Assembly (NCBI GenBank): GCA_021325145.1
Contig: JAJPHR010000097.1
Coordinates: forward strand, 29,493-93,492
Source of the DNA: Verrucomicrobiota bacterium
Lineage (GTDB): Bacteria > Verrucomicrobiota > Verrucomicrobiia > Limisphaerales > Pedosphaeraceae
Length of the DNA: 64,000 nucleotides
Reading direction: 5' to 3'
Numbering within the stretch: the first letter of the stretch is position 1; each line of letters opens with the position of its first letter. Positions 8,652 through 16,871 of this stretch are shown here, in pieces. The notes beneath the pieces were generated by a model. That model had not been told where the DNA came from, did not search any database, and saw only the letters and a program-made list of their open reading frames with translations. The translations under genes were made by a program, and so were the position numbers.

Positions 8652-9017
8652 TTATCGGTTAAGCGCGGTTTGCACCGCTGTAATCAATTCGTCCAGCGGA
8701 GCACCCTTGCGGAGGTATTGATGCGCCCCGAGCGCGAGCACTTTCTTGATGTCGGCGTCGTCATGCGGCGTGCCGGTGTACACAATGATTGGGGTGTCAG
8801 GATTGTTTTGCTTGAGAAAGGTCATGAGTTTGAAGCCATCCTCGCCCCCAAGATTCGCGTCGAGAATGATGAGGCTCAGCGGGTACGTGTCGGCCGCATG
8901 CAGGGCCACGTCCACGTTCTCCGCGGTAACGACATCGTATCCGTGGTGCCGCAAAAGGTTCGACACCATGAAACACATCTCCAGTTCGTCATCCACGAAC
9001 AATATTTTTCCGTCCAT
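8652..9017 (-). CDS. Stand-alone response regulator receiver protein
   Basis: A 121-residue CheY-like protein made of one receiver domain and no output domain. It has the acidic pocket VDDE at the start, the phospho-acceptor Asp in LIILDANLGG, the Thr of VYTGTP and the Lys of LRKGAP, all in the right order, so it is expected to be phosphorylated. The ATG at 9017 places the first strand (KILFVDDE) directly at the N-terminus; an alternative start at 9038 adds seven residues. No kinase gene is adjacent, and REP elements lie on both sides. Confidence 0.88.
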   Translation of the reverse strand: MDGKILFVDDELEMCFMVSNLLRHHGYDVVTAENVDVALHAADTYPLSLIILDANLGGEDGFKLMTFLKQNNPDTPIIVYTGTPHDDADIKKVLALGAHQYLRKGAPLDELITAVQTALNR

Positions 9018-9201
9018 CGACCACAAGTAGAGACCCAATTCGGGAAAAAAGGCAAGCTCTTAAGCCGCCTCGCCAACGCGTTGCGCGCAATACGCCCTTG
9101 GGCGTAAAGGCGGGAAAACGAATGCGGTCGCGCGCATTCCGACTTGTTATTCGGATAAATTTGCCTCTGTGGGCGAGCTTGGGACATGGTTTCGCTTGGA
9201 A

Positions 9202-9275
9202 CCTATCCCGGTTAGGGCGGGCAGTCCTCTGCCCGTCGTCGGCGCGCACGGAGTGACGCGCCTTACCGAGATAGG
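9202..9275. repeat. Cruciform REP element
   Basis: Third complete copy: CCTATCCCGGTTAGGGCG ... CGCCTTACCGAGATAGG with the same two inner hairpins. It differs from the copy at 8476-8545 by a few bases, including one extra T in the left arm and an extra GTC between the hairpins. Confidence 0.9.
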
Positions 9276-9431
9276 CTCTTAAGCAAGGAGTCCCGACCTG
9301 ACGTTTGCCCATTCTGGTTGAACGGCTTGCGCGGAAAATGAGGTGGTCCCATGTGATTTTTAGAAGGCGCAGGCCACGGCACCAATTCTGCTCACTTTTT
9401 CGCCACGGTTTTGAATCATTCGCTGACCATC

Positions 9432-12400
9432 ATGAAAAAAATATTGCCGATTTTTAATGGAGTGCTCTTGCTTGGCTTGTTCGCCGGGGCTGATTCTGCG
9501 TTCGCTCAAGGCACCCAATTCACGTATCAAGGCCGCCTGAATAATAATGGCAGCCCGGCCAACGGCAGTTATGACCTGGTCTTTGGGGTCTTTGGCTCGA
9601 GCAATGGCGTTGGACAGGTCGGCAACACGGTCACGAACTTGAACACGGGCGTGAGCAACGGATTGTTCACCGTGACGCTCGATTTCGGTCCCGGCATTTT
9701 CACCGGGGCCAACCTCTGGCTGGGCATTGGCGTGCGCACGAACGGGGGCGCTAACTATGCGGCGCTCAGCCCGTTGCAGGCGCTTACGCCGACGCCGTAT
9801 GCGATCTTCGCGGGAGCGGCGAGCAACCTGGTGGGCACGGTTTCCGCCGCGCAAGTGAGCGGGCCTTTGCCCGCCGCGCAGTTGACCGGCACCGACAGCA
9901 ATCCGGTCACGTTCAATAACGGCGGCAACACTTTTGACGGCACGTTCTACGGCAACTTTTTTGGCGCCAGCTTCATCGGAGGCAATTTTACGGGCGCATT
10001 CATCGGCAACGGCAGCGGTTTGGCCGGCGTCAACGCGGCCAATTCGGCGACGTTGAATGGATTGTCTTCGTCCAACTTCTGGCAGACCACCGGCAACAGC
10101 AATACGGCTCCGGGTGTCAATTTTCTAGGCACGACGGACACCAGTGCGCTGGAATTGCGCGTCGGCGCCCGTCGCGCGTTGAGAATAGAGCCCGATCCGG
10201 CCGGGATTGCCGCGCCTAATTTAATCGGCGGCTATCCCAGCAACGCCGTGGTCCAGCCCAACTCTGCCGGCGATACTATAGCCGGGGGCGGTTATAGCGG
10301 TGGTTACAACATGGTGCTTTCCAATACGAGCGGCGCATTCATCGGCGGTGGTTCCGGCAATTGGGTGGGGCCCAGCGTGTTCGATTCGGTGATTGCCGCC
10401 GGCAAGTACAATTCGGTGCAATCTTCCGAAGCAGGCATTAGCAGCGGTTACGGGAACTGGATCCAAGCCAACTCCGACAACTCAGTCATCGGCGGGGGTG
10501 ATTATAACACGATTGAGAACGGGGCCTACGGCTCCGTCATTGGCGGCGGATATAACAACCTCATTCACACCAATGCTGACCATGGCACCATTGCGGGGGG
10601 TTGGCAGAATGTGATCCAACCTTACGCCTGGGAATCGGCCATTAGCGGTGGCGAGCTGAACGTCATCGGAACGAATGCCCAATGGTCCGACATCGGCGGA
10701 GGTGAATACAATAACATCGCCAGCACCATGTCCGTTATCGGAGGTGGTTATGGCAACTCGATCACCAACAGTTACTCCGTCATCGTGGGCGGCATCGGCA
10801 ACGTCGCCGGCGGTTTCCTGTCCACGGTGGGCGGTGGACAGGGGAACACGGCCAGTGCCAACAACAGCACCACCCTCGGCGGTTTATTTAATACGAACAC
10901 TGGTGTTCTGGCATTCCTGGGCGCGGGCGCGGGCAACACGATCCAGCCGGGCAGCTATGGGGCGTTCCTGGGCGGCGGACAGAACAACACCAATGGTTCC
11001 GTCCTGGCGTTCCTGGGCGGCGGCAACAATAACTCCATTCAAGCTTTCGCCGGGCAGTCCTTCATTGGCGGCGGTTCCCAGAACCTGATCCAAACCAATG
11101 CCTCGTCCACCTTCATTGGCGGCGGCGGAAACAACACGGTGCAGAGTAATGCCTACAATTCGGCCATCGGTGGCGGTTCGGTGAATACGATTATGACCAA
11201 TGCTCCCTATAGCGCCATTGGCGGCGGATACGGCAACTCCATTTTCCCGAATGCCGCGGCCGGGACGATCGCCGGGGGTTTTGAAAATGTCGTAGCGGGT
11301 GCGGGCGCGTTCATCGGAGGTGGCGGCGTTATGGCGGCCTCAAACGGCATAGTCACCTCGTACTACGGCAACTATGCCCCCGGCCTTAGTTCCGTGGTGC
11401 CCGGCGGGGCTGGCAACGCTGCGTTTGGAGCCTACAGCTTCGCGGCTGGACACCTTGCCAACGCCTTTTACGACGGCTCATTTGTCTGGGCCGACCTGCA
11501 AACCAACAGTTTTTTTTGCACCGGCAGCAATCAATTTGCCGTGCGTGCCTCGGGCGGCGTCATTTTGGCGACGTCGGGTGCGGGACTGACCGTGGATGGG
11601 CAGACGGTCCTGGCCGGCAGCATCGTGGGCGGACAATATAACTTCCCGAACACGGTCAACTTTACCAGCGCCGGAAACACCTTCGATGGCAACGGCAGCG
11701 GCTTGGTAAATGTCAACGCAGCCAAATTGAATGGCTTGTCGGCGGGAAATTTCTGGCAGACCGGCGGCAACACCGGCACCACGGCGGGAGTCAATTTTCT
11801 CGGCACGACGGACGATCAGCCTTTGGAATTGCGGGTCAATGCGGGCCGGGCCTTGCGTTTGGAGCCGAACCTCAGTGGCGCGCCCAATGTGATCGGGGGA
11901 GCGGGCGTCAATTTTGTGGCGCCGGGAACAGTTGGCGCAACCATTGCCGGCGGCGGCGCACTCAACTACTCCGGTTTCAGTTATACGAACAGCGCGGCGG
12001 GAAATTTCGGTTTCATTGGCGGCGGCTTGCAGAATACCGTGCTGGCTGGCTCAACCGGCGGGGTAATCGGCGGCGGTCAACTCAATACAAGTGGCGGGCA
12101 ATTTTCGACCGTGCCCGGCGGCAACGCCAACGCAGCGCTGGGAAATGACAGTTTTGCCGCCGGCAACCGGGCGAAGGCCAATCACACTGGCGCATTCGTC
12201 TGGGCGGATTCGCAGAACGCGGACTTTGCATCCACGACCAACGACCAGTTCAGCGTGCGCGCCCAGGGTGGCGTGCGGTTGAATCCCGGGACGAATAACA
12301 TCGAGATCGCCAGTGGCGGCATCAAGGTGACCGGCGCGGGCATCGGCACGAGCACGACCGCCTTCATCCAAACGACGACAGTCGCGAATCTCTCGGGTGA

Positions 12401-12614
12401 TTTGACCTACATCAACAATTCCCTCTGCAACGGCGATCCCAACGCCATGTTGATCGTCACCCATTGTTTCAACCCGGGCGGCAGCGGGATCGCGAGCTTC
12501 AACAACCACCCGATCGGGGTTTATTACAATGGCTCACAATGGGGCATTTATAACGATGATGGCGCCATTATGGCCACAAACGTCGCCTTCAATGTTCTGG
12601 TAATCAAACGCTAA
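9432..12614 (+). CDS. Large secreted Gly-rich beta-roll (adhesin head-like) surface protein
   Basis: A 1060-residue exported protein. After a signal peptide (MKKILPIFNGVLLLGLFAGADSAFA, cut near FAQG), residues about 27-135 form a domain shared with the protein at 44381-45982 (FTYQGRLN..PANGSYDL..TGVSNGLF.VTLDFG..LSP.Q..TPTPYAIFAGAA). The centre has about 20 imperfect repeats of 17-18 residues built on (S/A).IGGG..N.I..NA, like the turns of a trimeric autotransporter head, interrupted by two copies of a LNGLS..NFWQT.GN..T..GVNFLGTTD..LELRV segment. I see no membrane-anchor barrel or LPXTG. Probably a fibrous cell-surface or matrix protein. The next gene follows closely. The ATG at 9432 gives the best signal peptide. 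Confidence 0.75.
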   Translation: MKKILPIFNGVLLLGLFAGADSAFAQGTQFTYQGRLNNNGSPANGSYDLVFGVFGSSNGVGQVGNTVTNLNTGVSNGLFTVTLDFGPGIFTGANLWLGIGVRTNGGANYAALSPLQALTPTPYAIFAGAASNLVGTVSAAQVSGPLPAAQLTGTDSNPVTFNNGGNTFDGTFYGNFFGASFIGGNFTGAFIGNGSGLAGVNAANSATLNGLSSSNFWQTTGNSNTAPGVNFLGTTDTSALELRVGARRALRIEPDPAGIAAPNLIGGYPSNAVVQPNSAGDTIAGGGYSGGYNMVLSNTSGAFIGGGSGNWVGPSVFDSVIAAGKYNSVQSSEAGISSGYGNWIQANSDNSVIGGGDYNTIENGAYGSVIGGGYNNLIHTNADHGTIAGGWQNVIQPYAWESAISGGELNVIGTNAQWSDIGGGEYNNIASTMSVIGGGYGNSITNSYSVIVGGIGNVAGGFLSTVGGGQGNTASANNSTTLGGLFNTNTGVLAFLGAGAGNTIQPGSYGAFLGGGQNNTNGSVLAFLGGGNNNSIQAFAGQSFIGGGSQNLIQTNASSTFIGGGGNNTVQSNAYNSAIGGGSVNTIMTNAPYSAIGGGYGNSIFPNAAAGTIAGGFENVVAGAGAFIGGGGVMAASNGIVTSYYGNYAPGLSSVVPGGAGNAAFGAYSFAAGHLANAFYDGSFVWADLQTNSFFCTGSNQFAVRASGGVILATSGAGLTVDGQTVLAGSIVGGQYNFPNTVNFTSAGNTFDGNGSGLVNVNAAKLNGLSAGNFWQTGGNTGTTAGVNFLGTTDDQPLELRVNAGRALRLEPNLSGAPNVIGGAGVNFVAPGTVGATIAGGGALNYSGFSYTNSAAGNFGFIGGGLQNTVLAGSTGGVIGGGQLNTSGGQFSTVPGGNANAALGNDSFAAGNRAKANHTGAFVWADSQNADFASTTNDQFSVRAQGGVRLNPGTNNIEIASGGIKVTGAGIGTSTTAFIQTTTVANLSGDLTYINNSLCNGDPNAMLIVTHCFNPGGSGIASFNNHPIGVYYNGSQWGIYNDDGAIMATNVAFNVLVIKR

Positions 12615-12700
12615 TTTCGAAACCTATGGATTCTCAAACATTGGATGCCGATCTTGAGCGAGTGGATTGGCGATTGCCATTCCGCTCGGGATTGTGGTGC

Positions 12701-13147
12701 ATGAGAACCCTCGTTGTGATTCTTGCGCTCGCGCTGCTGACTGCGAGGCTCGAGGCACAGAATTATTCAATCGATTGGTTCAAAGTCGCGGGAGGCGGCG
12801 GCGCAAGCACCAACGGACAATATTCGATCAACGGCTCCATCAGCCAGCACGACGCCGGCGGTCCAATGACAGGTGGAACGTACTCGATCACCGGCGGGTT
12901 CTGGAGTCTGCTTGCCGCAGTCCAGACACCCGGCGCGCCGTTGCTGAGCATTCGCCTCACGGGCACAAACACAGCCATCATCTCCTGGCCGGCCTCTTCG
13001 ACCACGTTTACTCTCCAGCAGAACAGCAACGCGGGTGTGCCCAACTGGGGATCGGTTACCAACGCGGTCAATGTGGTCGGCGGACAGCGCCAAGTGATCG
13101 TTTCTCCCCCGGTTGGAAATCAGTTTTATCGGCTGAAGTATCCCTGA
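12701..13147 (+). CDS. Small secreted protein, partner of the beta-roll protein
   Basis: A 148-residue protein with a clear signal peptide (MRTLVVILALALLTARLEA). The mature part begins with Gly/Ser-rich NYSIDWFKVAGGGGASTNGQYSINGSISQHDAGGP and GGTYSITGGFW, then a C-terminal beta-rich segment (ISWPASSTTFTLQQNSN...QFYRLKYP) of the type often appended to secreted verrucomicrobial proteins. The ATG at 12701 was chosen for the signal peptide, with GGGA about 8 bases upstream; a start at 12626 would put 25 non-hydrophobic residues in front. Likely co-transcribed with the preceding gene. Role unknown. Confidence 0.65.
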   Translation: MRTLVVILALALLTARLEAQNYSIDWFKVAGGGGASTNGQYSINGSISQHDAGGPMTGGTYSITGGFWSLLAAVQTPGAPLLSIRLTGTNTAIISWPASSTTFTLQQNSNAGVPNWGSVTNAVNVVGGQRQVIVSPPVGNQFYRLKYP

Positions 13148-13157
13148 TCTTTTCTCG

Positions 13158-13979
13158 CTAGGGATGCGAGGCCAGGTTTTGCCTGAGACTTTGGTTGTCG
13201 GGAAACAACACCGCGCCCCGCTGCCAGACTTGTTTCGCGTCATCGAGAGAGCCGGCTTTTTTGTACTGCTCGCCCAGGCGGACATAGCTGTCGGCAAATT
13301 CCGGGCGCGGCGGCATCGTTTCCTGCTGCTGGATCAAATCCGTGAACCGCTGGATGACTTCGCTACTCTTGCCCAGGGCCTCGGGCCAGTAGGACATCGA
13401 GGTGGCTTTGAAAAAACCAGCTTCCCAATTCGAGGGATCTATTTTCAACGCCGCATCGAAACTCTGGTCGGCCTTCAACCCCAGAATGGCCGGATCACGA
13501 GAATCCTGGCTGATCGGGATTTTGTAGATATACGCCTCGCCCAGGGTGGTCTGACACTCGGGTGATGTGGGATTGCTGGCGGCACGCTGTTCCAGCTCCG
13601 CAATCGCCTGGTCCAGCTTGCCCTGGGTGCGCCACAACGCCCACAGCGCTTGCTTTTGCTGGAAGCCAGCCTGCGGCGAAAGCAGCCAGTCGATTGTTTG
13701 TTTGAAAACTTCGGCCTCGTCCGGCTTCGCTTCGGTGGCCGATGGAGCGGGCTTCAGTGTTTCCGCAGTTGTCGATCGATTCCCGGCTGCGGTGGACGGG
13801 CGGGGCGCCGGGGGTTCGGGCGGCGTGGAAATAACGGTGTCCGCTAAAGGACTTTGGTCATTCGGGTTCGCAGCCGTTTGCACCGCGACGGGCACCGGCT
13901 GAGCCGTGCGCTCGCGCACCCACAATGCAATACCAACCACCAAAGCTGCGCCAACGAAGACAAGAACCAGTCGTTTCAT
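13158..13979 (-). CDS. Membrane-anchored TPR-type repeat protein
   Basis: A 273-residue protein with one N-terminal membrane segment (KRLVLVFVGAALVVGIALWV), a Pro/Thr/Ala-rich linker to about residue 85, and a C-terminal helical region with TPR-like units (QALWALWRTQGKLDQAIAELEQRAASNP; GEQYKKAGSLDDAKQVWQRGAVLFPDN). It would act as a scaffold in the periplasm. It is convergent with the small secreted protein, with a 10-base gap, and lies downstream of the sigma-factor fusion on the same strand. A GTG at 14006 is an alternative start. Confidence 0.65.
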   Translation of the reverse strand: MKRLVLVFVGAALVVGIALWVRERTAQPVPVAVQTAANPNDQSPLADTVISTPPEPPAPRPSTAAGNRSTTAETLKPAPSATEAKPDEAEVFKQTIDWLLSPQAGFQQKQALWALWRTQGKLDQAIAELEQRAASNPTSPECQTTLGEAYIYKIPISQDSRDPAILGLKADQSFDAALKIDPSNWEAGFFKATSMSYWPEALGKSSEVIQRFTDLIQQQETMPPRPEFADSYVRLGEQYKKAGSLDDAKQVWQRGAVLFPDNQSLRQNLASHP

Positions 13980-14056
13980 AGATTTTGGTTTTGATTTGAA
14001 AAACACATCCTTACATGGATGACCCGCGTGACACTTGCATCGGGACGAGATTCACT

Positions 14057-15697
14057 TCAAGCAGCGCTTGAACCGGATTGAGCACGGCGGCCTCGTCGCG
14101 CCGCAATCCACCACATTAAAATCATCGGGCCCACCCAAAGCAGGTTGAGCCAGTACGAAAAGGGCGAGCGAGCGATGGCCACTGAAGTGTCGAGAAATGA
14201 ATTCGACCGCACGAAGGCATGCGCGATTTCATTGTTAGCTTGAGCGGCCACGGCGATGCCGCCCGCCGCGAAACCATGCGCCACTGCCGCCCCGCCCGCA
14301 GCCGCATTCCAGGCAATGGCGCAACCTCCAAATGCCTCCCAGCCCAGCGCCAAACCACCCCAGGACCAAACGCCAAGACTGAACCCGCCCACCGCCAAAA
14401 GACCCACCCCACATCCTCCCCAGGACAGCAAGCCAACGGCAAAACCACCAACGCTTATCGGCGCAATTGCCGTCCCGCCAAAGGCAAACAACAAACCTAC
14501 CGCGCATGGACCACCAATCGCGATCCATGCCTTGACCGGTTTTTGGCCCATGAACCCGCCACCAAGGCGAATGTGAATCAACGGCCATCCCAGCAGATTG
14601 AATTTGCTGCGATACTCCCAAGCCGGCGCACCCTGGGCCATCTTTTCCCCATCCGTTCTAAGCACGAGCAGTTTGCGACGAGCACGAACAGACCACACCG
14701 AGAGGGCGATCACCGACAGCATGTAAGCTAACGCGAGGCCGATGAGCGAACCGGCGAACAACGCCGGACGAGTTTCGGCCAGCGGTCCCACGCAGACCAT
14801 GAGCAAAATGAATACGACAAAAAAACCCAGGATGCAGGCAGTCAGCCGGCGATAAAAGCCTTTGACAAACCCCCGCTGGCCGGGCGTTTGCGCGGCATCA
14901 AGCCCGAGCCGATAGCCGAAGTAATTGCCCAGAACGATCAGCAACGGTCCGAAAATCGCGCCGGCCAGTCCGGTGGCAGCAGCCACTTTGGCAGCTGAAC
15001 TGCCCTTGGCTGCGGTCGCGCCGAGCGTGGCTGCATGCCCCGAAAGTGTGAGTGCCGGCAAAGCAGCAACGACGCCCAGCGTAAACGCCTTGCCAGGATT
15101 GGTCCGCTCCAGCGCGCCTTCGACGAAGGCCAGGACCTGTTCGTGCAGCAACTTGCGCCCACGCGAAAGCCTTTGTTTGACGGCGTCTTCGCTCAAGTCC
15201 AGCGCCGCAGCCACACGTTCGATGGATTGATGCTCACGATAAAAAAGGACCAGTGGTTCGCGATAAACTTCCGGGACGCGCTCGACTGAGCGCCAGAGCA
15301 CCGCTTCTTCCTCGCGGCTGATCGCGCACTCGTGCGGCAGTGGCTCGCTGGCGGGAGTTTCTGCAATGAGTTCGATGGATTCGGCGGCATGGGCCGGTTC
15401 ACGGCCCTGCGAACGGAGCGCGTCGCAAATCCGATGGCGGGCAATCCCGCACAACCACGAGCGAAGTTTGGCCGGCTCGCGCAGGTTGTTGAGTTGCTTC
15501 CAGGCGGTCACAAAAGTTTCCTGCGCCAGATCTTCGCTTTGGCTCAAGCTCCCAGTCGCGCTGTACGCCAGCGAACAGATCAACGATTGATAACGCGCAA
15601 CGATTTCGCCGAAGGCTTCGCGGCTGCCCGAAAAGCTGTCGGCCACCAAATCGGCATCGCTTCTATCGGCACTGGTCATTGCAGTTTCGTTCATCAT
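14057..15697 (-). CDS. ECF sigma-70 factor fused to a C-terminal membrane domain
   Basis: A 546-residue protein. Residues about 18-90 match sigma region 2 (DLVADSFSGSREAFGEIVARYQ; SEDLAQETFVTAWKQL) and about 130-185 match region 4 (RVPEVYREPLVLFYREHQSIERVAAALDLSEDAVKQRLSRGR). The remaining about 350 residues have four or more membrane helices, then a Gly/Ala-rich stretch with GGFAVGLL-type repeats and a final helix pair. The fusion would tether the sigma factor to the membrane, where a separate anti-sigma factor would usually do so; none is adjacent. Start ATG at 15697 (MMNETAM) was taken as the family boundary; the longer frame reads through a repeat. Confidence 0.88.
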   Translation of the reverse strand: MMNETAMTSADRSDADLVADSFSGSREAFGEIVARYQSLICSLAYSATGSLSQSEDLAQETFVTAWKQLNNLREPAKLRSWLCGIARHRICDALRSQGREPAHAAESIELIAETPASEPLPHECAISREEEAVLWRSVERVPEVYREPLVLFYREHQSIERVAAALDLSEDAVKQRLSRGRKLLHEQVLAFVEGALERTNPGKAFTLGVVAALPALTLSGHAATLGATAAKGSSAAKVAAATGLAGAIFGPLLIVLGNYFGYRLGLDAAQTPGQRGFVKGFYRRLTACILGFFVVFILLMVCVGPLAETRPALFAGSLIGLALAYMLSVIALSVWSVRARRKLLVLRTDGEKMAQGAPAWEYRSKFNLLGWPLIHIRLGGGFMGQKPVKAWIAIGGPCAVGLLFAFGGTAIAPISVGGFAVGLLSWGGCGVGLLAVGGFSLGVWSWGGLALGWEAFGGCAIAWNAAAGGAAVAHGFAAGGIAVAAQANNEIAHAFVRSNSFLDTSVAIARSPFSYWLNLLWVGPMILMWWIAARRGRRAQSGSSAA

Positions 15698-15740
15698 GTT
15701 ATCATATAGGTCGTAAAAACAGCGGAAAGGTGACAGGAAA

Positions 15741-15804
15741 TAAACACCAAATTCCAAGCGCCAAACTCCAGAGAAATTCCCAGTTCCAAATACCAAAAGC
15801 ACCC
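15741..15804. repeat. CCAA-type array upstream of the sigma-factor fusion
   Basis: AACACCAAATTCCAAGCGCCAAACTCC...CCAAATACCAAAAGC: the same degenerate CCAA family as at 4379-4435. It lies between the sigma-factor start and the ABC ATPase gene, in the shared divergent region. Confidence 0.7.
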
Positions 15805-16033
15805 ACTCAGGCACAATCTCGACCTTTCTCTTGTGCGCAATGCGCGCACATGCTTCGCCGAATGTTACAAAACCTGTCTCCCTTTGTAGGGGAAATATGA
15901 GAAATACTCCTGTTAAAATTAGGCCATGGGCAAACTTGCCGATACAGACACATCCGCACCAAGCAATGATGAATCGCAGCTTCAACAAACTGCTCGCCCT
16001 TTTCGTCGCCAACCAGTATCGTCTGATGTTGCC

Positions 16034-16795
16034 ATGACTTTGGCTATTGAAACTGGGGGTTTAACACGGCGTTTTGGACAGGTTTGCGCTGTCGATGGTT
16101 TGGACCTGCAAGTGGAGCGGGGGCGCTTCTACGGTTTTCTGGGTCCCAACGGCGCGGGCAAGTCCACCACGATCAAAATGCTCACCGGCCTGCTTGCGCC
16201 CACCAGCGGGTCGATGAACATCCTGGGCGAGGACGTCCGGAACCGCGACAAAGCGCGGGAAGTCAAGCGCCGCATCGGGGTCGTGCCCGAAAATCTGGCT
16301 TTGTTCGACAACCTGACGGCGCGCGAATATCTTACCTTCGTAGGACGCATGTATCTGTTGCCGTTGCCCACGGTGCGCGAGCGCTGCCAGGAACTGCTGT
16401 CCATGATGAGCCTGGAAAACGAGGAGAAGAAACTCACGCTGGAGTTCTCGCATGGCATGAAAAAGAAACTCGCGCTGGCTGCCGCGCTGATCCCGAACCC
16501 CGACCTCCTGTTCCTCGATGAACCGTTTGAAGGCGTGGATGCGGTCGCCTCGCGCGTGCTGCGGGACATTCTCAAACGCTGCGTGGAACGCGGGGCGACG
16601 GTCTTTCTCACGTCGCATGTGCTCGAAATCGTCGAGAAGCTCTGCACGGACGTGGGCGTGATCGCCAAGGGGAAGCTCGTTTATCAGGGGTCGATGCAGC
16701 AAGTGCGTGAGAGCGGAACGTTGGAAGAAATGTTCATCAAAGCCGTCGGCGGCGATCAGCACGAAAGCCAGAAACTAAGCTGGCTGGAGGGTTGA
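16034..16795 (+). CDS. ABC transporter ATP-binding protein
   Basis: A 253-residue ATPase of the ABC-2 (drug/gliding/Na+-type) exporter class. Walker A GPNGAGKST is at residues 37-45, the signature is the divergent LEFSHGMKKK (FSHG for LSGG), and Walker B plus the catalytic Glu is LLFLDEPFEG, followed by the H-loop in LTSHVLE. The ATG at 16034 was chosen because alignment to the family starts there; an in-frame ATG at 15926 adds 36 residues with no family match. The permease gene follows in the same direction. Confidence 0.88.
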   Translation: MTLAIETGGLTRRFGQVCAVDGLDLQVERGRFYGFLGPNGAGKSTTIKMLTGLLAPTSGSMNILGEDVRNRDKAREVKRRIGVVPENLALFDNLTAREYLTFVGRMYLLPLPTVRERCQELLSMMSLENEEKKLTLEFSHGMKKKLALAAALIPNPDLLFLDEPFEGVDAVASRVLRDILKRCVERGATVFLTSHVLEIVEKLCTDVGVIAKGKLVYQGSMQQVRESGTLEEMFIKAVGGDQHESQKLSWLEG

Positions 16796-16871
16796 GAATG
16801 AAGCGAATGCTCCCCTCCCCTTCGTGCTCGTTCTCGATGGTTGCAGAGCCGCGAGCGCTTCGCCAAGGTTT

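Noticed and set aside
14057..16012. Longer 651-codon version of the sigma-factor gene
   Set aside because: The extra 105 residues are translated from the CCAA repeat and the 5' region of the divergent ABC gene; sigma region 2 begins shortly after the ATG at 15697.
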